This document shows positions 36,849 through 48,389 of a DNA stretch of 64,000 nt, one piece after another. Position numbers and translations under genes: made by a program. How positions within the stretch are numbered: position 1 is the stretch's first letter; every line of letters starts with the position of its first letter. The stretch is from Euphorbia lathyris (Eukaryota > Streptophyta > Magnoliopsida > Malpighiales > Euphorbiaceae). The notes beneath the pieces are model-generated. The model was not told where the DNA came from, made no database searches, and saw only the letters and a list, made by a program, of their open reading frames with translations. The DNA lies in the NCBI RefSeq assembly GCF_963576675.1, contig NC_088911.1:30364501-30428500 (forward strand). Reading direction: 5' to 3'.

Positions 36849-39800
36849 CTAATCTAGATTCCGAGCTCTCCTGAGGATGCCCGAACCAGAATTGTCTGAA
36901 TCAATGATGTCCATTAAGCCTGCAGGGGGATTCTCACACTCGTGATACCCTAAACACCTTTCGCCTGCGAAATTTGCCATAAAATCCGCTGCTCTATTCC
37001 CTTCACGAAGGACATGAACAACTTTGACATCCCAATTCGAACCAATCTGTTTCCGACATTCCTCAAGAAGCCAATCATACCGATGTATCCGATACCCTTT
37101 TGTTCTGATAAGCTCCACCGTTGATTGAGAATCGAGCTCAAAAATTACCTTCTTCCACCCCTTTCTCCTGGCAAGTTCCAACCCGTAATAGAGGCCCCAA
37201 ATCTCCGCCAGATCCACGGAGCAGTTACCCAACCTGCAGAAAAATCCCCCTAACCAGCTTCCGTTACTGTCCCGGGCGAGCCCGCCGCAAGTCGCGCGAC
37301 CTGAAATGTTACTCCGAGCCCCATCGCAGTTGAACTTGATCCATCCCTCCGCCGGTGGCAACCACTGAACCAGACGATCCCGCGTATGCGGCGGCGCAGC
37401 ACACGCGTTCCGACAGGTCCTCACCGCCTCAGCTTGCTCCGACGCGGCGCGAATAACAGTGTCAATCTTTTCCGTCAGCCCCCGACCGACGCCTTCAAAC
37501 ACCAATTCATTCCTCCATTTCCAAAATAACCAGCAGCAGGTTCCAAAAACAATTGCCCAAGAAATACCATTCCACTTCCCTCTATCCTGTAAGTTACACA
37601 GCATCCACGGTTTAACCTCCCCTGAGAAGAACTCCGCCTGCCGATTCAAAGGAATGAAGAAAGTCCAGATTCTCCTTGCTTCACTACAATCCCGGAGAAG
37701 ATGAATTAGATCTTCTCTAGATCCACAGATCCCGCAATCCTCATCACTGCTGATATGCCTCCTGACCCGATCGGCATTGGTAAGAACAGCCTCATGCCCC
37801 ATAGTCCAGAGAAACATTTTAATTCTCTCGGTTACCTTAGCTTCCCAGATACACATCCAATATGCAGCCGACCAACTCGTTTCAGTAGCAGTAGATTGGT
37901 TGAATTGGAGCGCATAAGCCGTTTTCATCGAGAAGCTGCCTGTTTTGCTCGGTTCTCAACTCCAACTGTCCATGTTATCGTCATTACTGAACAGAACTAT
38001 AGAGGCAAGATTGTGCAGCTCGTCTTGAGGAAGCACACTACGTAATCTGTCCCAATCCCAGCCATGCCCTTCAACCCAGTAATCTGCCACATTCTGACTC
38101 ATCTCCTCCTCCGACAAGGGGGCAAGAGCTTTGTCAATAAGTTTACCAGCCTGAAGCCAGTTATCTGACCAGAACCGAGTGTTCCGCTCCTAGGACAATT
38201 CCCTTCCAAACTGCGCTTTACGGGTTCCGTTTTTTGAACATATCCAGCCCGCCCTTGTTCCCCCCATAAATACCTTTGAGCACTTTGGCCCAGATGCAGT
38301 CATGTTCAGTGAGCATCCTCCAGCCTAATTTCGCAATATTCGCGAGATTGGCTTCTCTAACCTGGCGAACACCGAGACCCCCTTGATCCTTAGTTTTGCA
38401 TACCACCTCCCATTTAACCAGGTGAGTCTTCCTCCTACTACTCTCATTCCCCCAGATAAATCTTCTGTTAATGCTGTCCAAACGTTTGCTAACGCTTACT
38501 GGAAAGACCGAAGTTTGCATTGCATAAATAGACAGGGCGGACAGTACTGCCTTAACCAGCGTAGTTCTCCCTGCAAGTGACAGACTCTTCTCCTTCCAAC
38601 CGGTGAGGCGATTCTGAACTCTATCAATCACATAGTCAAAAGAATGTTTGTTGACCCTCTCATGAGTAAGATAAATGCCTAGATACTTTCCAAGGTTCCT
38701 GGTGCTTTTGATCCCTAGGGCCCCTGATATCCGGTTCTTAAGCTGGTCCTGAACGCCATTGGAAAAGAAACAACAAGATTTTTCAAGACTAACCTTTTGG
38801 CCCGATCCATCACAAAACAACCCCAGGATGTTTTTAATGACCTCCGCTTGCTTCACGGACGCTTCAGACATCAAGACAATATCATCGGCGAAGAAACAAT
38901 GAGACAGTTTAGGCCCATTCTTTGACAGAGTGACTGGTACCCACTCCCCTGCTTCCACCGCATCCTGGATGAGGTGATTCAGCCTTTCAAGACAGAGAAC
39001 AAAGAGATAAGGAGACAGCGGATCCCCTTGCCTAAGCCCCCTAGACGACTTGAACCCATCCCCTTTCTCTCCATTCCAAAGAACATGCATGGTCGGGGTA
39101 GTAACACAGCTCATGATCACAGAAATTAGCCCTGGGGGAAGGCCAAGCCTGTTCAGGGTATCTTGTAAGAAATTCCAGTTAATCCGATCATAAGCCTTTT
39201 CAAGATCGCGAGATTCGCAATATTCGCGAGATTGGCTTCTCTAACCTGGCGAACACCGAGACCCCCTTGATCCTTAGTTTTGCATACCACCTCCCATTTA
39301 ACCAGGTGAGTCTTCCTCCTACTACTCTCATTCCCCCAGATAAATCTTCTGTTAATGCTGTCCAAACGTTTGCTAACGCTTACTGGAAAGACCGAAGTTT
39401 GCATTGCATAAATGGACAGGGCGGACAGTACTGCCTTAACCAGCATAGTTCTCCCTGCAAGTGACAGACTCTTCTCCTTCCAACCGGTGAGGCGATTCTG
39501 AACTCTATCAATCACATAGTCAAAAGAATGTTTGTTGACCCTCTCATGAGTAAGATAAATGCCTAGATACTTTCCAAGGTTCCTGGTGCTTTTGATCCCT
39601 AGGGCCCCTGATATCCGGTTCTTAAGCTGGTCCTGAACGCCATTGGAAAAGAAACAACAAGATTTTTCAAGACTAACCTTTTGGCCCGATCCATCACAAA
39701 ACAACCCCAGGATGTTTTTAATGACCTCCGCTTGCTTCACGGACGCTTCAGACATCAAGACAATATCATCGGCGAAGAAACAATGAGACAGTTTAGGCCC

Positions 39801-41834
39801 ATTCTTTGACAGAGTGACTGGTACCCACTCCCCTGCTTCCACCGCATCCTGGATGAGGTGATTCAGCCTTTCAAGACAGAGAACAAAGAGATAAGGAGAC
39901 AACGGATCCCCTTGCCTAAGCCCCCTAGACGACTTGAACCCATCCCCTTTCTCTCCATTCCAAAGAACATGCATGGTCGGGGTAGTAACACAGCTCATGA
40001 TCACAGAAATTAGCCCTGGGGGAAGGCCAAGCCTGTTCAGGGTATCTTGTAAGAAATTCCAGTTAATCCGATCATAAGCCTTTTCAAGATCAAGCTTCAA
40101 GAGCATTTGCTTCTTCTTGTTCTTCTTGCGTTGGAAGGAGAAGATAGTTTCCTGCATTAGAACCACATTATCTGAAATCTGACGACCCGGGATGAAGCTG
40201 CTCTGCATAGGACCAACCACCTCAGGTAAGATAGTTTTGAGTCTGTTCGTAATACATTTTGTGATAAGCTTGTAGCTAACATTGCATAAGCTGATTGGTC
40301 TGAATTTCGTGAGGCTGTCAGGATCCTTGACTTTTGGGATAAGAGAGATAAGGGTACTGTTCATTCCCTCCTCGAGGACCCCGGTGTTCAGCCCACGAAG
40401 AACACACCCCATGGTGCTTGTTCCAACCGTGTCCCAGAACCGCTGAAAGAACCCTGCTTGGAACCCATCCGGCCCACGAGCTTTCCAGGGGGCCATACTC
40501 CGGAGAGCATTCTTCACCTCTTCCATTATAAACGGTTGGTTCAGCTCTGTGTAACTCGAGCTAGTGATCTCAGGAAAACCATGAGCCGAATGGATGGGGA
40601 CCCTGTTAGGCATCTCATCTGAATACAGCTGGAAGAAGAAGCTATCAGCCATAGAGCGCAAAACCCGTGCATCCCAGATCCAATTACCTTCGTTACTCCG
40701 CAGCCCCATCTTCCAGTTTCGACGATTTCTAATGACCGTTGATAAATGAAAAAACTTGGTATTCCTGTCCCCCTCCTTGAGCCACTTCACATGAGATCGC
40801 TGCGCCCAGAAGAGTTCCTTCTGCTTAAGGATGGTATTTAGCTCTTGCCTAACTTTATTTTCAAGCCGGAGCATCCCATTAGTGCACTGAATAGCCAACT
40901 TCTTCTGAATCCCTCCCAAACGAGCAAAAGCTCTCTTTTTGCGGTTAACAAGGTTTTCAAAATCCGTCTTGTGCCACTCCAGGAGCCTCTCCGCCAAGCT
41001 ACTCAGAGCGCTTCCAATGGGGGCCGTATCATTCCAGTGGTGGTTAATCAAATCTTTCACGGCAGTACCTTCCAGCCAGGTGTTCATAAAGCGAAAGGGG
41101 CTTTTGATACTATGAGAATTATTCAGAACATCAATCAAAATCGGAGTATGGTCAGACTGTGATCTCGGTAGATTTCTCACTACTGCGGAAGGGAACCGAA
41201 GCCGCCATTCAGAGTTACACAAACCCCTGTCAAGTCTGCAGGCTACACGGGTTCTTGGGGTTGAGCCCCTGTACCAAGTAAATTTTGGCCCCTCGTACCC
41301 CAAATCCACAAGCTCAAGGTCATTAATCCAAGAGATGAAGGGATTACACCTGTTCAGCGTTCTGATCGACCCTCCCTGCTTCTCACTTCCATCCTTAATA
41401 TAATTGAAATCCCCGTAAAGAAGCCAGGGACCCGTAGTGTGTCTGTTGAGCTGACAAGTATCCTCAAAGAATTTTCTTTTAAGCACCAGCTGAGGTCTAA
41501 CGTAAACCGCCGTCAAGTCAAAATACTGGTCCTTCCATTCCCCTTCTTTTAATGCAACAGTACAGTGAATAAACTGATAGTTCTTCTCCTTCATATTAAC
41601 TTGAACCTGGGCTTCATCCCAGAACAACCAAACTCCTCCACTAAAACCCTCCGCTTCCACTATTTCGCATCTATTGAACCCCATCTTCCTACCCATAACC
41701 AGCGCCCGAGAACCCGGGATCCAAGTTTCAAGGAGGCCAACAATATCGGGCTTATAAACCTTTACCATGTGTCTTAAAGATCTCTGAAAATTAGTGCCAC
41801 CGGCACCAAAGCAGTTCCAGATGATAATCTTCAT
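36849..41834 (-). pseudogene. LINE ORF2 (endonuclease, RT, RNase H), disrupted
   Basis: The chosen start, MKIIIWNCFGAGG, begins the AP-endonuclease fold, followed by LLYGDFNYI and SDHTPILID. RT motifs follow: FRPISLCNVSYKLI, QSSFIPGRQISDN, LDLEKAYDRI, GLRQGDPLSPYLFVL and the catalytic FADDIVLM. The first reading stops at 39153 because of the duplication junction; the second RT copy is open at 38218-39120. After a TAA and a frameshift come NTRFWSDNW and, at 36849-37928, zf-RVT (DCGICGSREDLIHLLRDC) and RNase H (FNCDGAR, LAEIWGLYYGLELA, ELDSQSTVEL, REGNRAADFMANF). All catalytic motifs are recognisable but lie in separate frames. Confidence 0.92.
38330..40091. repeat. 884-bp-offset tandem duplication within LINE ORF2
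   Basis: 38330-39207 and 39214-40091 are direct copies that differ at only a few positions I noticed (for example near 38529/39413, 38560/39444 and 39017/39901). They are separated by six bases, GCGAGA, which also occur 12 bp into the repeated unit (TTCGCAATATTCGCGAGA). The duplication shifts the ORF2 frame and duplicates the FADD box. Confidence 0.93.
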
Positions 41835-41961
41835 AATCAAGGAGATAACAGGAACGGGGTGCCCAAGGCAGATCAATTCAGATTCCAGCCTGGAGGCTGA
41901 TCCTCCAATCTTACCGATTTACCCAAACTTTGCACTACAGATCTCTCTCTTAGCTTCTGAA

Positions 41962-43455
41962 TCAACCTATCATTCCCTTTGAAAACAAGCTCTTCTTGTT
42001 GCACATTAGCGTTGAGAGAACTGAGTGGTTCTCTGTGGTCCAAAGAAAACCTGGATCTCTTCCCTCTCCCAACACAGCATCCGACGATTCATTCTCCCGA
42101 AATCCGTCAATAAACACACTACCTTCTTTTTCGATGTCCATCGAGACATTGCCCAGGGTTGCAAACTTGTTTGGGTGAATATCCAACCCTTGTCCCTTAT
42201 TTTCCTTCTGTTTACTAGCAAGCTTACCCGTCCCCTTGTGTTTCTGCTTTTGGGTGATCTTGCCTCCTGTAATCTCCTTCTCACTTCTATCTGTCACCAA
42301 AGCACTGAATCCAGTGAATTTTCCTTTGCTTGTGCTTCCCTGTTCTAGACCCTGCTTCCCTGCGAATGGATTTGGATTTGCTTCATTCCCACTATCAGGT
42401 TTCCCTTTATTAGCATATCCCTGCATCGAGTTTCTGGCAGGATACTTCCGTCTAGGCACAAGCATCTAGGGGCCATACACCTCCGAACCTGCATCCTGGT
42501 TATCAATTCCGGAATCAGGCATCGCTGGGAACTCCGTGGCACGAGGTTCACCATCAGTTCTCTGCTCCGTCTCTCCCACAACCATATCGCAAGCCTCGAC
42601 GGGATTCTTTACAGGGACTGCACTTTGCCAGCAACATTCTGTTCTAAGATGGCCGTATCTACCACAGAAGGTACAAGCCGTATGGAGGCCTTCGTATTCC
42701 ACCCTCTGAATTTCCCCATCTAACTCAAACTGAGCAATCAAAGGCTTCAAGAGATCTATTTCCACACATACTCTAGCAAACCGCCCTCTAGTTTTCTTGG
42801 CTGTATTCTCATCCACACGCACTGGTTTTCCAATGGTGGCAGCAATTCCCAATAACACATCCACATCATAAAATAAAAGAGGAAGTTGAGGAAAGCGTAC
42901 CCAGACCATAGATTTCTCCACGCTTGCTTCAGTTGGGCTGAACGTTGCAAACCAGGTTCGGACAGTCAAATAGTGCCCCTGTATCATCCAAGGGCCATCA
43001 TTAATCACGTGGCTTCTATCCAGCTCGTTATCAAATTGAACCAAGTGGAAGCCCTCTCCCAAATCCGTCATGCTTACTCCTGCTATTGGTTTCCAAAGCT
43101 CCATGGTTCTGCGTTGTAGAGCTACATAGCCCAGGCTCCGTCCCAGAATTTTGATGATTAGTGCATTAGCCCAGGGCACCGCTAACCTCTTTTTCAGCTC
43201 GGGATCAATTGTGACAATCGGGATCAGGGGGTCAGCAGAATTGGGGCTAATTCGGATTAGACCTTCAGCGCAGAGATCCTTTCGGGGCCGAGGAGGGATG
43301 GAATCAGAGCTAGCAGCGGCGATGTCCTTCCAGGACAGCTTTGGTGGCGGCGGGTCGGTCGCAAACGGGGGAGAGTGGCCGTCCGGAGGGACGAACACGG
43401 TGTGGCGGAAGGAGTCCGACGAGGAAGGCCCTAGGGCAGACGCGGGTTCGGTCAT
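41962..43455 (-). pseudogene. LINE ORF1 (DUF4283-type domain, CCHC knuckle), one nonsense codon
   Basis: LINE ORF1 proteins bind the element's RNA. The start at 43455 lies 15 bp inside the element; an upstream in-frame ATG is outside it. Residues about 60-240 form the DUF4283-type domain (LIIKILGRSLGY, FQFDNELDRSHVINDGPWMIQG-like block, VWVRFPQLPLLFYD), then a CCHC-like knuckle (CTFCGRYGHLRTEC). A TAG at 42466-42468 follows VYGP; the next codons, MLVPRR, are in the same frame and the frame continues to 41962. Such proteins usually have a tryptophan here (GPWM), so this is most simply a TGG to TAG change. A lysine- and glycine-rich tail follows. Confidence 0.85.
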
Positions 43456-43574
43456 CGCGAATTTAATGATAAATTCCATGGCCTTTACATATAATGATAC
43501 GCTATCAAACATATATTCATTAAGTGATTTAATTTTGTTGACATCTTTTTGAGACATATATAATATACTTTTAA

Positions 43575-44041
43575 AGGTAAATTTCAAATAAAACCTCTGT
43601 AGTTTCACTAATTTTCAGATAAAGGACTGTGGTTTACTTTTTGTCAAAACAATGATTCAGGTTTCGCACTTGGATTAATGCTATTAAAACCATCTTTAAC
43701 GACCTAAACATGAAAATTTTGAAGAATTAAAGTTGTTCAATGTCATATTTTTTATGGAACTACATTTTCGATTTTTGAAAATCATCTTTTTTAGAACTCT
43801 CTCTCTAAACATTAACTTTCTCTCTCTTTACCAAACATCATCTAAATAATCTCAAAATAAAAAAGTTGAAGAATTAAAGTTGTTTAGAATATTAGTAGTT
43901 CTTAAAATATGTCATTTTTGAAGTCGTCAAGAGTGATTTTAATAGTATCAATCGAAAAAGTCCTTATTTTGCTAAAGTTGAAAACTTCAATCCTCGTTTT
44001 GACAAAAAGTAAACCACAGGGTTTTATTTGAAATTTACCCA
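43575..44041. mobile_element. MULE-type MITE, 467 bp, long inverted repeats
   Basis: AGGTAAATTTCAAATAAAACC on the left and, inverted, GGGTAAATTTCAAATAAAACC on the right; the similarity extends for more than 100 bp (TTTACTTTTTGTCAAAAC in both arms). TACTTTTAA (43566-43574) and AACTTTTAA (44042-44050) match at 8 of 9 bases. No ORF. Confidence 0.7.
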
Positions 44042-44284
44042 ACTTTTAATTTTTAAAATAATATAATAGAGTTTAATTAATTGATAGATCTCTTATGACT
44101 GATGGATCACTTATAATTGAGTGGTTATAGAGTTTAACCATTGAAGTTAATAGTTTAATAAAATGAAAGTTATTAAAAAAAAAGAGTCTAACAATGACGA
44201 TTTGTCATATATATTGAGTGGTTGTAGATATGATCATTGGAGATACTCTTAGAATTTTGAAGTACTTTAGTTTTACAAATGTTT

Positions 44285-44496
44285 TGTAACAATTTCGGTA
44301 TTTATTCCCTTATATTAGTGTTTCAGTTATAAATTTTTGTAATTAACTTCGGTATTTATTATCTTATATTAATGTTTCGGTTATAAAAAATTATAATAAC
44401 TTCGATATTTATACATCTTATATTAATGTTTCAATTATATAATTTTTGTAACAATCTTGGTAGTTATACCTCTTACATTAATGTTTCAGTTACGGC
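44285..44496. repeat. Degenerate tandem repeat of about 55-60 bp, four copies
   Basis: Each copy contains GGTATTTAT ... CTTATATTA-TGTTTC-GTTATA; the four are visibly diverged. No function is apparent. Confidence 0.65.
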
Positions 44497-45614
44497 CTGG
44501 ATCATGTGCTAAGTGTCACGGGGCCAGTCGTCGGGGTCCGTGTGGCGCTTACTTATCTTCCTCGAAGTAAGCCAGCCAAGGGAACTAGATCACTCTAACT
44601 GCAAGAATCACATACAAGAGTTAGATAGGAACCACGTATAGTGAATATAGTAGCATACATACAATACCAACATAAGGGCAACAATCTCAATCATACACAC
44701 ACATGGATAACATATAGGACACGCAAGAAGGAACAATACACGGATGATGTTATTCATAGATAAGCAGCAGTGTTACATCAGAGGTCATATCCCATAGTAG
44801 TAGGGGGGCAACTACTAGAGATGGTAGAATGCCGACAACCTAGTGACAGGTCACTTCCTCCTATAGTGTTTCTTATACCAAGTCCAGCTCTACGGATAAT
44901 GGCTATTACAATGCTCCACATGATATACTAGAGTCACTCTCTCCTCATTATTACATTGTGTGATTAAAAAGATAATCCCCCTTACACGATAAGTTGGTTC
45001 AATCCTTTTACGTTTATATAATATTAATTCAATTCATAATTACACTTGAATATTGTTTGAAGCACTCGTTTTATCGTATCATCACCATTTAAATTCGTAG
45101 TTAATTTGGATGAATTTAGAATTGGGATTAGTAATTAGTAAGCACAACTGAATTGTATTGAAGGGTGTGATTAGGAAAAAAGAAACAGACAAGAAAAAGC
45201 CTAATTTACTTGTGTATCTCTTGAATTTCAAAGTAGATGTTTCCAAGAAATGAGTAAATGTATAAAAAGGTAGACCAGTTTAGACTGCTGTACTTGTTGA
45301 CTGATTATCATAGGATTTTGCAGTTAAATGTATGGGTTTAGCATTAAATGAGTTTGGTGGAATCGTAACTCAATTTTCTACGTTTCAGACATCATGTCTG
45401 CCTAATCTTATTTACTTGTTCAAATTAACAATATTCCTTTTCCTACGTATTTGGGTTAATGGATATAGTACTACTTAAACAACCCTAAATTACAAATACT
45501 TCAATCAATGCCTATTTTAAGTATTGCATGTGAAAGAAGGCAAGACTCCTTGCGTGTATAACATTAGCATGGGATGTTTACAATGCTCAATGAGAAAAGC
45601 GAGAATGTTATCAT
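44497..45614. other. Unassigned sequence, possibly LTR-derived
   Basis: 44500-44960 is GC-richer than its flanks (TGTCACGGGGCCAGTCGTCG near 44515) and has the texture of LTR or retroelement sequence, but I found no second copy, primer-binding site or coding motif. 44960-45614 is plain AT-rich DNA. Confidence 0.3.
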
Positions 45615-46002
45615 TATTTTTAAGGGAAAATTACAAAAACGGGTCAAATGGGAGACCCATTTACATATTTAACTCATTTACTCAACCTACTACAAATCTA
45701 CACTGATTTTGTGTGACTTTTCCATAATACCCCTAACATTCCCACTTCCCCTTACGCGAACGTTCTCTCCCCTCTTCTCCTTAGGTGCGCGAACGGCTGT
45801 TGGCTCCTCCATTTATTATTCGAAGACTTTTGATCTTCCTATCTTCCTTTAAATTGCACGAAATCTGCACCATTTCTCCAAATCACAATTGTTGTAGCCT
45901 GAACTAAACAATGAATTTGTAAGACGGGAGATCAATCGATGAATCTCTGAAGGAAGGCGGTCCTTCCAAATAGGGTGATGACGGTTGACGTTCCTCGAGG
46001 AT

Positions 46003-46140
46003 CGAACCTCCTGGATGAGCGTTGAACGTCCCTGGATGAAGGTTGAACGTCCCTGGATGAAGGTTGAATGTCTTTGGATGAAGGTTGAACGTCTTCGGAT
46101 GAAGGTTGAACGTCCCCGGTGAAGGTTGATCTTCCTTGAG
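46003..46140. repeat. 21-bp minisatellite within the left LTR
   Basis: The unit GTTGAACGTCCCTGGATGAAG repeats with small changes about five times; the other LTR carries the same array at about 48583-48720. Confidence 0.8.
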
Positions 46141-46784
46141 GATTGAACCTGTTACAGTGTGGGAAGCGGTCTTCCCACAAACACTCCGATGCTTAAGTCA
46201 GATACAGTCAAATATAGTATTCTCTTCTCTCTCTAAAAGCTAACCCCTTCTCCTTCGAACTTAAACCTATTTATAGGAATAAGAGAGGAAGTTACTTGCA
46301 AGCCATCAGTAAGATACCGTACTGAACGTGGGTACGGTTATTTAGGTAGATAATGGGTTACGTGTGATATGATTATATCAATTGCTCCCCACTGTTATTT
46401 TTGGATTATTTTCAAAAATAAGAGTGAGAAATAGATTTTCTTAACCACCTAAAAAATGATGATTTTTTTTTTCCTGTCAGAATCATCAATTTTGCATGGG
46501 AAGTAAAATGGAATAGGTTTTTTTTTTTTTTTTTTTTTAAACAATGAACAATAATAAAAAAACGAGTTTTTTCCCGTTGAATTAAAAAAAATCGGGTTTC
46601 TCCTGTTTTCATATTTTCATATGATAAAGTTTGGTCTGTTTAATTTTTCTAATTTCTATCTTCACTAATTAAAATAAAGATAGGTTCAGAACCCTATCCT
46701 ATGAGATAATTTAGATGTATAACAAATATTAGAATCCTTTCCCATTTAGGATTTCATGGGATAATCTTAGAATATCAATAGGAA

Positions 46785-48389
46785 TCAAAATCCTATTCTG
46801 TTTAGGATTTTATAAAATAGAATTATGATAAATGTTAGAGTCCTATTTCGTTTAGGATTCCATGAGGCAACCATATTGTCATGTTGGTAGAATGAGTCCC
46901 CTTGAATCTTATGGTCATGTGTTCGATTCCCCTTTTCTCTATTTTCCATATATTTTTCTTCCTTTAAGTTTCGTGGTTTTTCCCCTCTCCACATTTCTGC
47001 ATAGACAAAATTTTCAAGCTTACCTTGTCGTACCAATGATTCTATTTCATTCATCAATTGCCTACATCGATCAGTTGAGTGACCATGAGTTTTGTGGAAT
47101 CGACAATAAGCATCCGTAAATTTGCCCATAGTTCTGTCAGTTTTGGGAGGGAATGTAAGGAGTCCGGATCTTTCAATGGCTGCCAGGATATTGGAACGTG
47201 GTTGGAGTAAAGGTGTGAAATTGTCATATCTCAACCTTGGAGCATGTCTTGCTTCATTTCTTCTCCCATTTCCCTTTTTTACATCATCAACCTCATCCCT
47301 CTCCTTCCTTTTTTTATCTTGATTTCCTCTTGCCCCTATATTCCTCATCACATCTTCGGAAAGGATGAATTTATTAGCCCTGCTGAACAAATCGCCCAAG
47401 GTTGAAGGTTGATCATAGGAAAGAGATTTTTGGAGATCCCGCGATCTTGTTCCCTGAAGTACTCCTGCAACCGCCATTCCAACTTGGAGATCATGAATCT
47501 CGAGAGTTGCAGCGCGAAACCTTTCTACATAATCTTTCAAGCTTTCTCTTTCATCTTGCTTTATTGTAAGGAGATACGTTGCATCCTTCTTCCTTTTGGT
47601 GTTGATGATGAATGCTTTTATGAATTCTTTTCTCAACTGATCAAAGTTGGAGATGGAGCTTTCCTTTAAGCTATTGAACCAAGTACGAGCATGATCTGAT
47701 AAAGTAAGTGAGAAAGCTCGACACATTATAGCATCTTCCCATCCATGTAATAGCATTACTGCCTCATAATTCTGCATATGATCATAAGGATCGCCTTTTC
47801 CGGAGTAAGTGATGAGTTGTGGCATCTTGAACTTTCGAGGGAGAGGCTTATTCATGATCTCTCCTGAAAAGGGGACTTTTCTTGCTGTTTGTTCGTCACT
47901 GTTCGGAACCAACTTATTTTGTTCTAATACCTGCTCGATCATCCTTTTAAGATCTACTGTCTCTTTCGCGCTGAACATGGATTCTTCTCCGACCTTTTCA
48001 CGTGCTTTCGAATTTTCTTTCCAAGAACTTTCCACAACCTCATGGATCTTTAAGTTGTTTCCCTTACGCTTTCCTCCTTCACGTGGTTCTGAGATTTCAT
48101 CGTGTGCTAACTCGACTTCAGGACGCTTTCCTTTGTTCCGAAATTCTTTGTCCCGCATCTCTTCTTGAATAAAAAGCATTAACTCTTGGAGTCGATTATT
48201 GTTTTCCTCAAATTTTTTCTTCAACTCCTCATAGTCTGCTAAGGGAACGGTGGGCGGATTAGCTCCTGATGGGCCATGCTGGTCTTCAACGTGTTCAACA
48301 CGTTCTTCTTCATTGGCTTGGCGTGCATCGTGCTCGTCCGGAATATGGGATGTTTGAGAAGGTGGAACTTGAGATCTCTTGGGAGGCAT
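46785..48389 (-). CDS. Gypsy-type gag polyprotein of the TR-GAG element
   Basis: Gag forms the retrotransposon particle and packages RNA. The frame is 534 residues, starting about 60 bp after the primer-binding site. Residues 1-170 are charged and low-complexity, with a coiled-coil-like stretch (EELKKKFEENNNRLQELM). The retrotransposon gag domain follows at about 190-290 (PLPRKFKMPQLITYSGKGDP, CRAFSLTLSDHARTWFNSL, FIKAFI). Near residue 430 is CRFHKTHGHSTDRC, a degenerate knuckle. The last 40 residues derive from sequence resembling a decayed tRNA-like repeat and AT-rich DNA. The frame is open to its stop, but there is no pol, so it could act only with enzymes supplied in trans. Confidence 0.85.
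   Translation of the reverse strand: MPPKRSQVPPSQTSHIPDEHDARQANEEERVEHVEDQHGPSGANPPTVPLADYEELKKKFEENNNRLQELMLFIQEEMRDKEFRNKGKRPEVELAHDEISEPREGGKRKGNNLKIHEVVESSWKENSKAREKVGEESMFSAKETVDLKRMIEQVLEQNKLVPNSDEQTARKVPFSGEIMNKPLPRKFKMPQLITYSGKGDPYDHMQNYEAVMLLHGWEDAIMCRAFSLTLSDHARTWFNSLKESSISNFDQLRKEFIKAFIINTKRKKDATYLLTIKQDERESLKDYVERFRAATLEIHDLQVGMAVAGVLQGTRSRDLQKSLSYDQPSTLGDLFSRANKFILSEDVMRNIGARGNQDKKRKERDEVDDVKKGNGRRNEARHAPRLRYDNFTPLLQPRSNILAAIERSGLLTFPPKTDRTMGKFTDAYCRFHKTHGHSTDRCRQLMNEIESLVRQGKLENFVYAEMWRGEKPRNLKEEKYMENREKGNRTHDHKIQGDSFYQHDNMVASWNPKRNRTLTFIIILFYKILNRIGF

Larger units (their letters stand above)
36794..43469 (-). mobile_element. Near full-length L1-type LINE (6,676 bp) with internal tandem duplication
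   Basis: Bounded by an exact 17-bp duplication, TAAATTCCATGGCCTTT, at 36777-36793 and 43470-43486, with the poly(A) tail (T-run 36794-36802) on the left. From the 5' end (right): a very short leader, ORF1 (43455-41962), ORF2 (from 41834) with AP endonuclease, RT, zf-RVT and RNase H. The 878-bp RT segment 39214-40091 is repeated almost perfectly at 38330-39207 (offset 884). Besides the duplication, ORF1 has an in-frame TAG and ORF2 has a TAA near 38215, a frameshift near 38190 and a TGA near 37950. It is structurally almost complete but cannot make intact proteins. Confidence 0.95.

Noticed and set aside
43456..43608. N-terminal extension of LINE ORF1 upstream of 43455
   Set aside because: The extension reads through the 17-bp target duplication into flanking DNA, so it is not part of the element.
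45932..46180. Repeat protein with SSxDVQP units
   Set aside because: It is the translation of the 21-bp minisatellite in an LTR and occurs in both LTRs; there is no evidence for a protein.
46862..46940. Functional tRNA gene
   Set aside because: A- and B-box-like words are present, but I could not form an acceptor stem or a convincing anticodon arm by eye; it is kept only as a weak finding.
47809..48168. Plus-strand frame of 119 codons
   Set aside because: It is the antisense of the gag coding frame.
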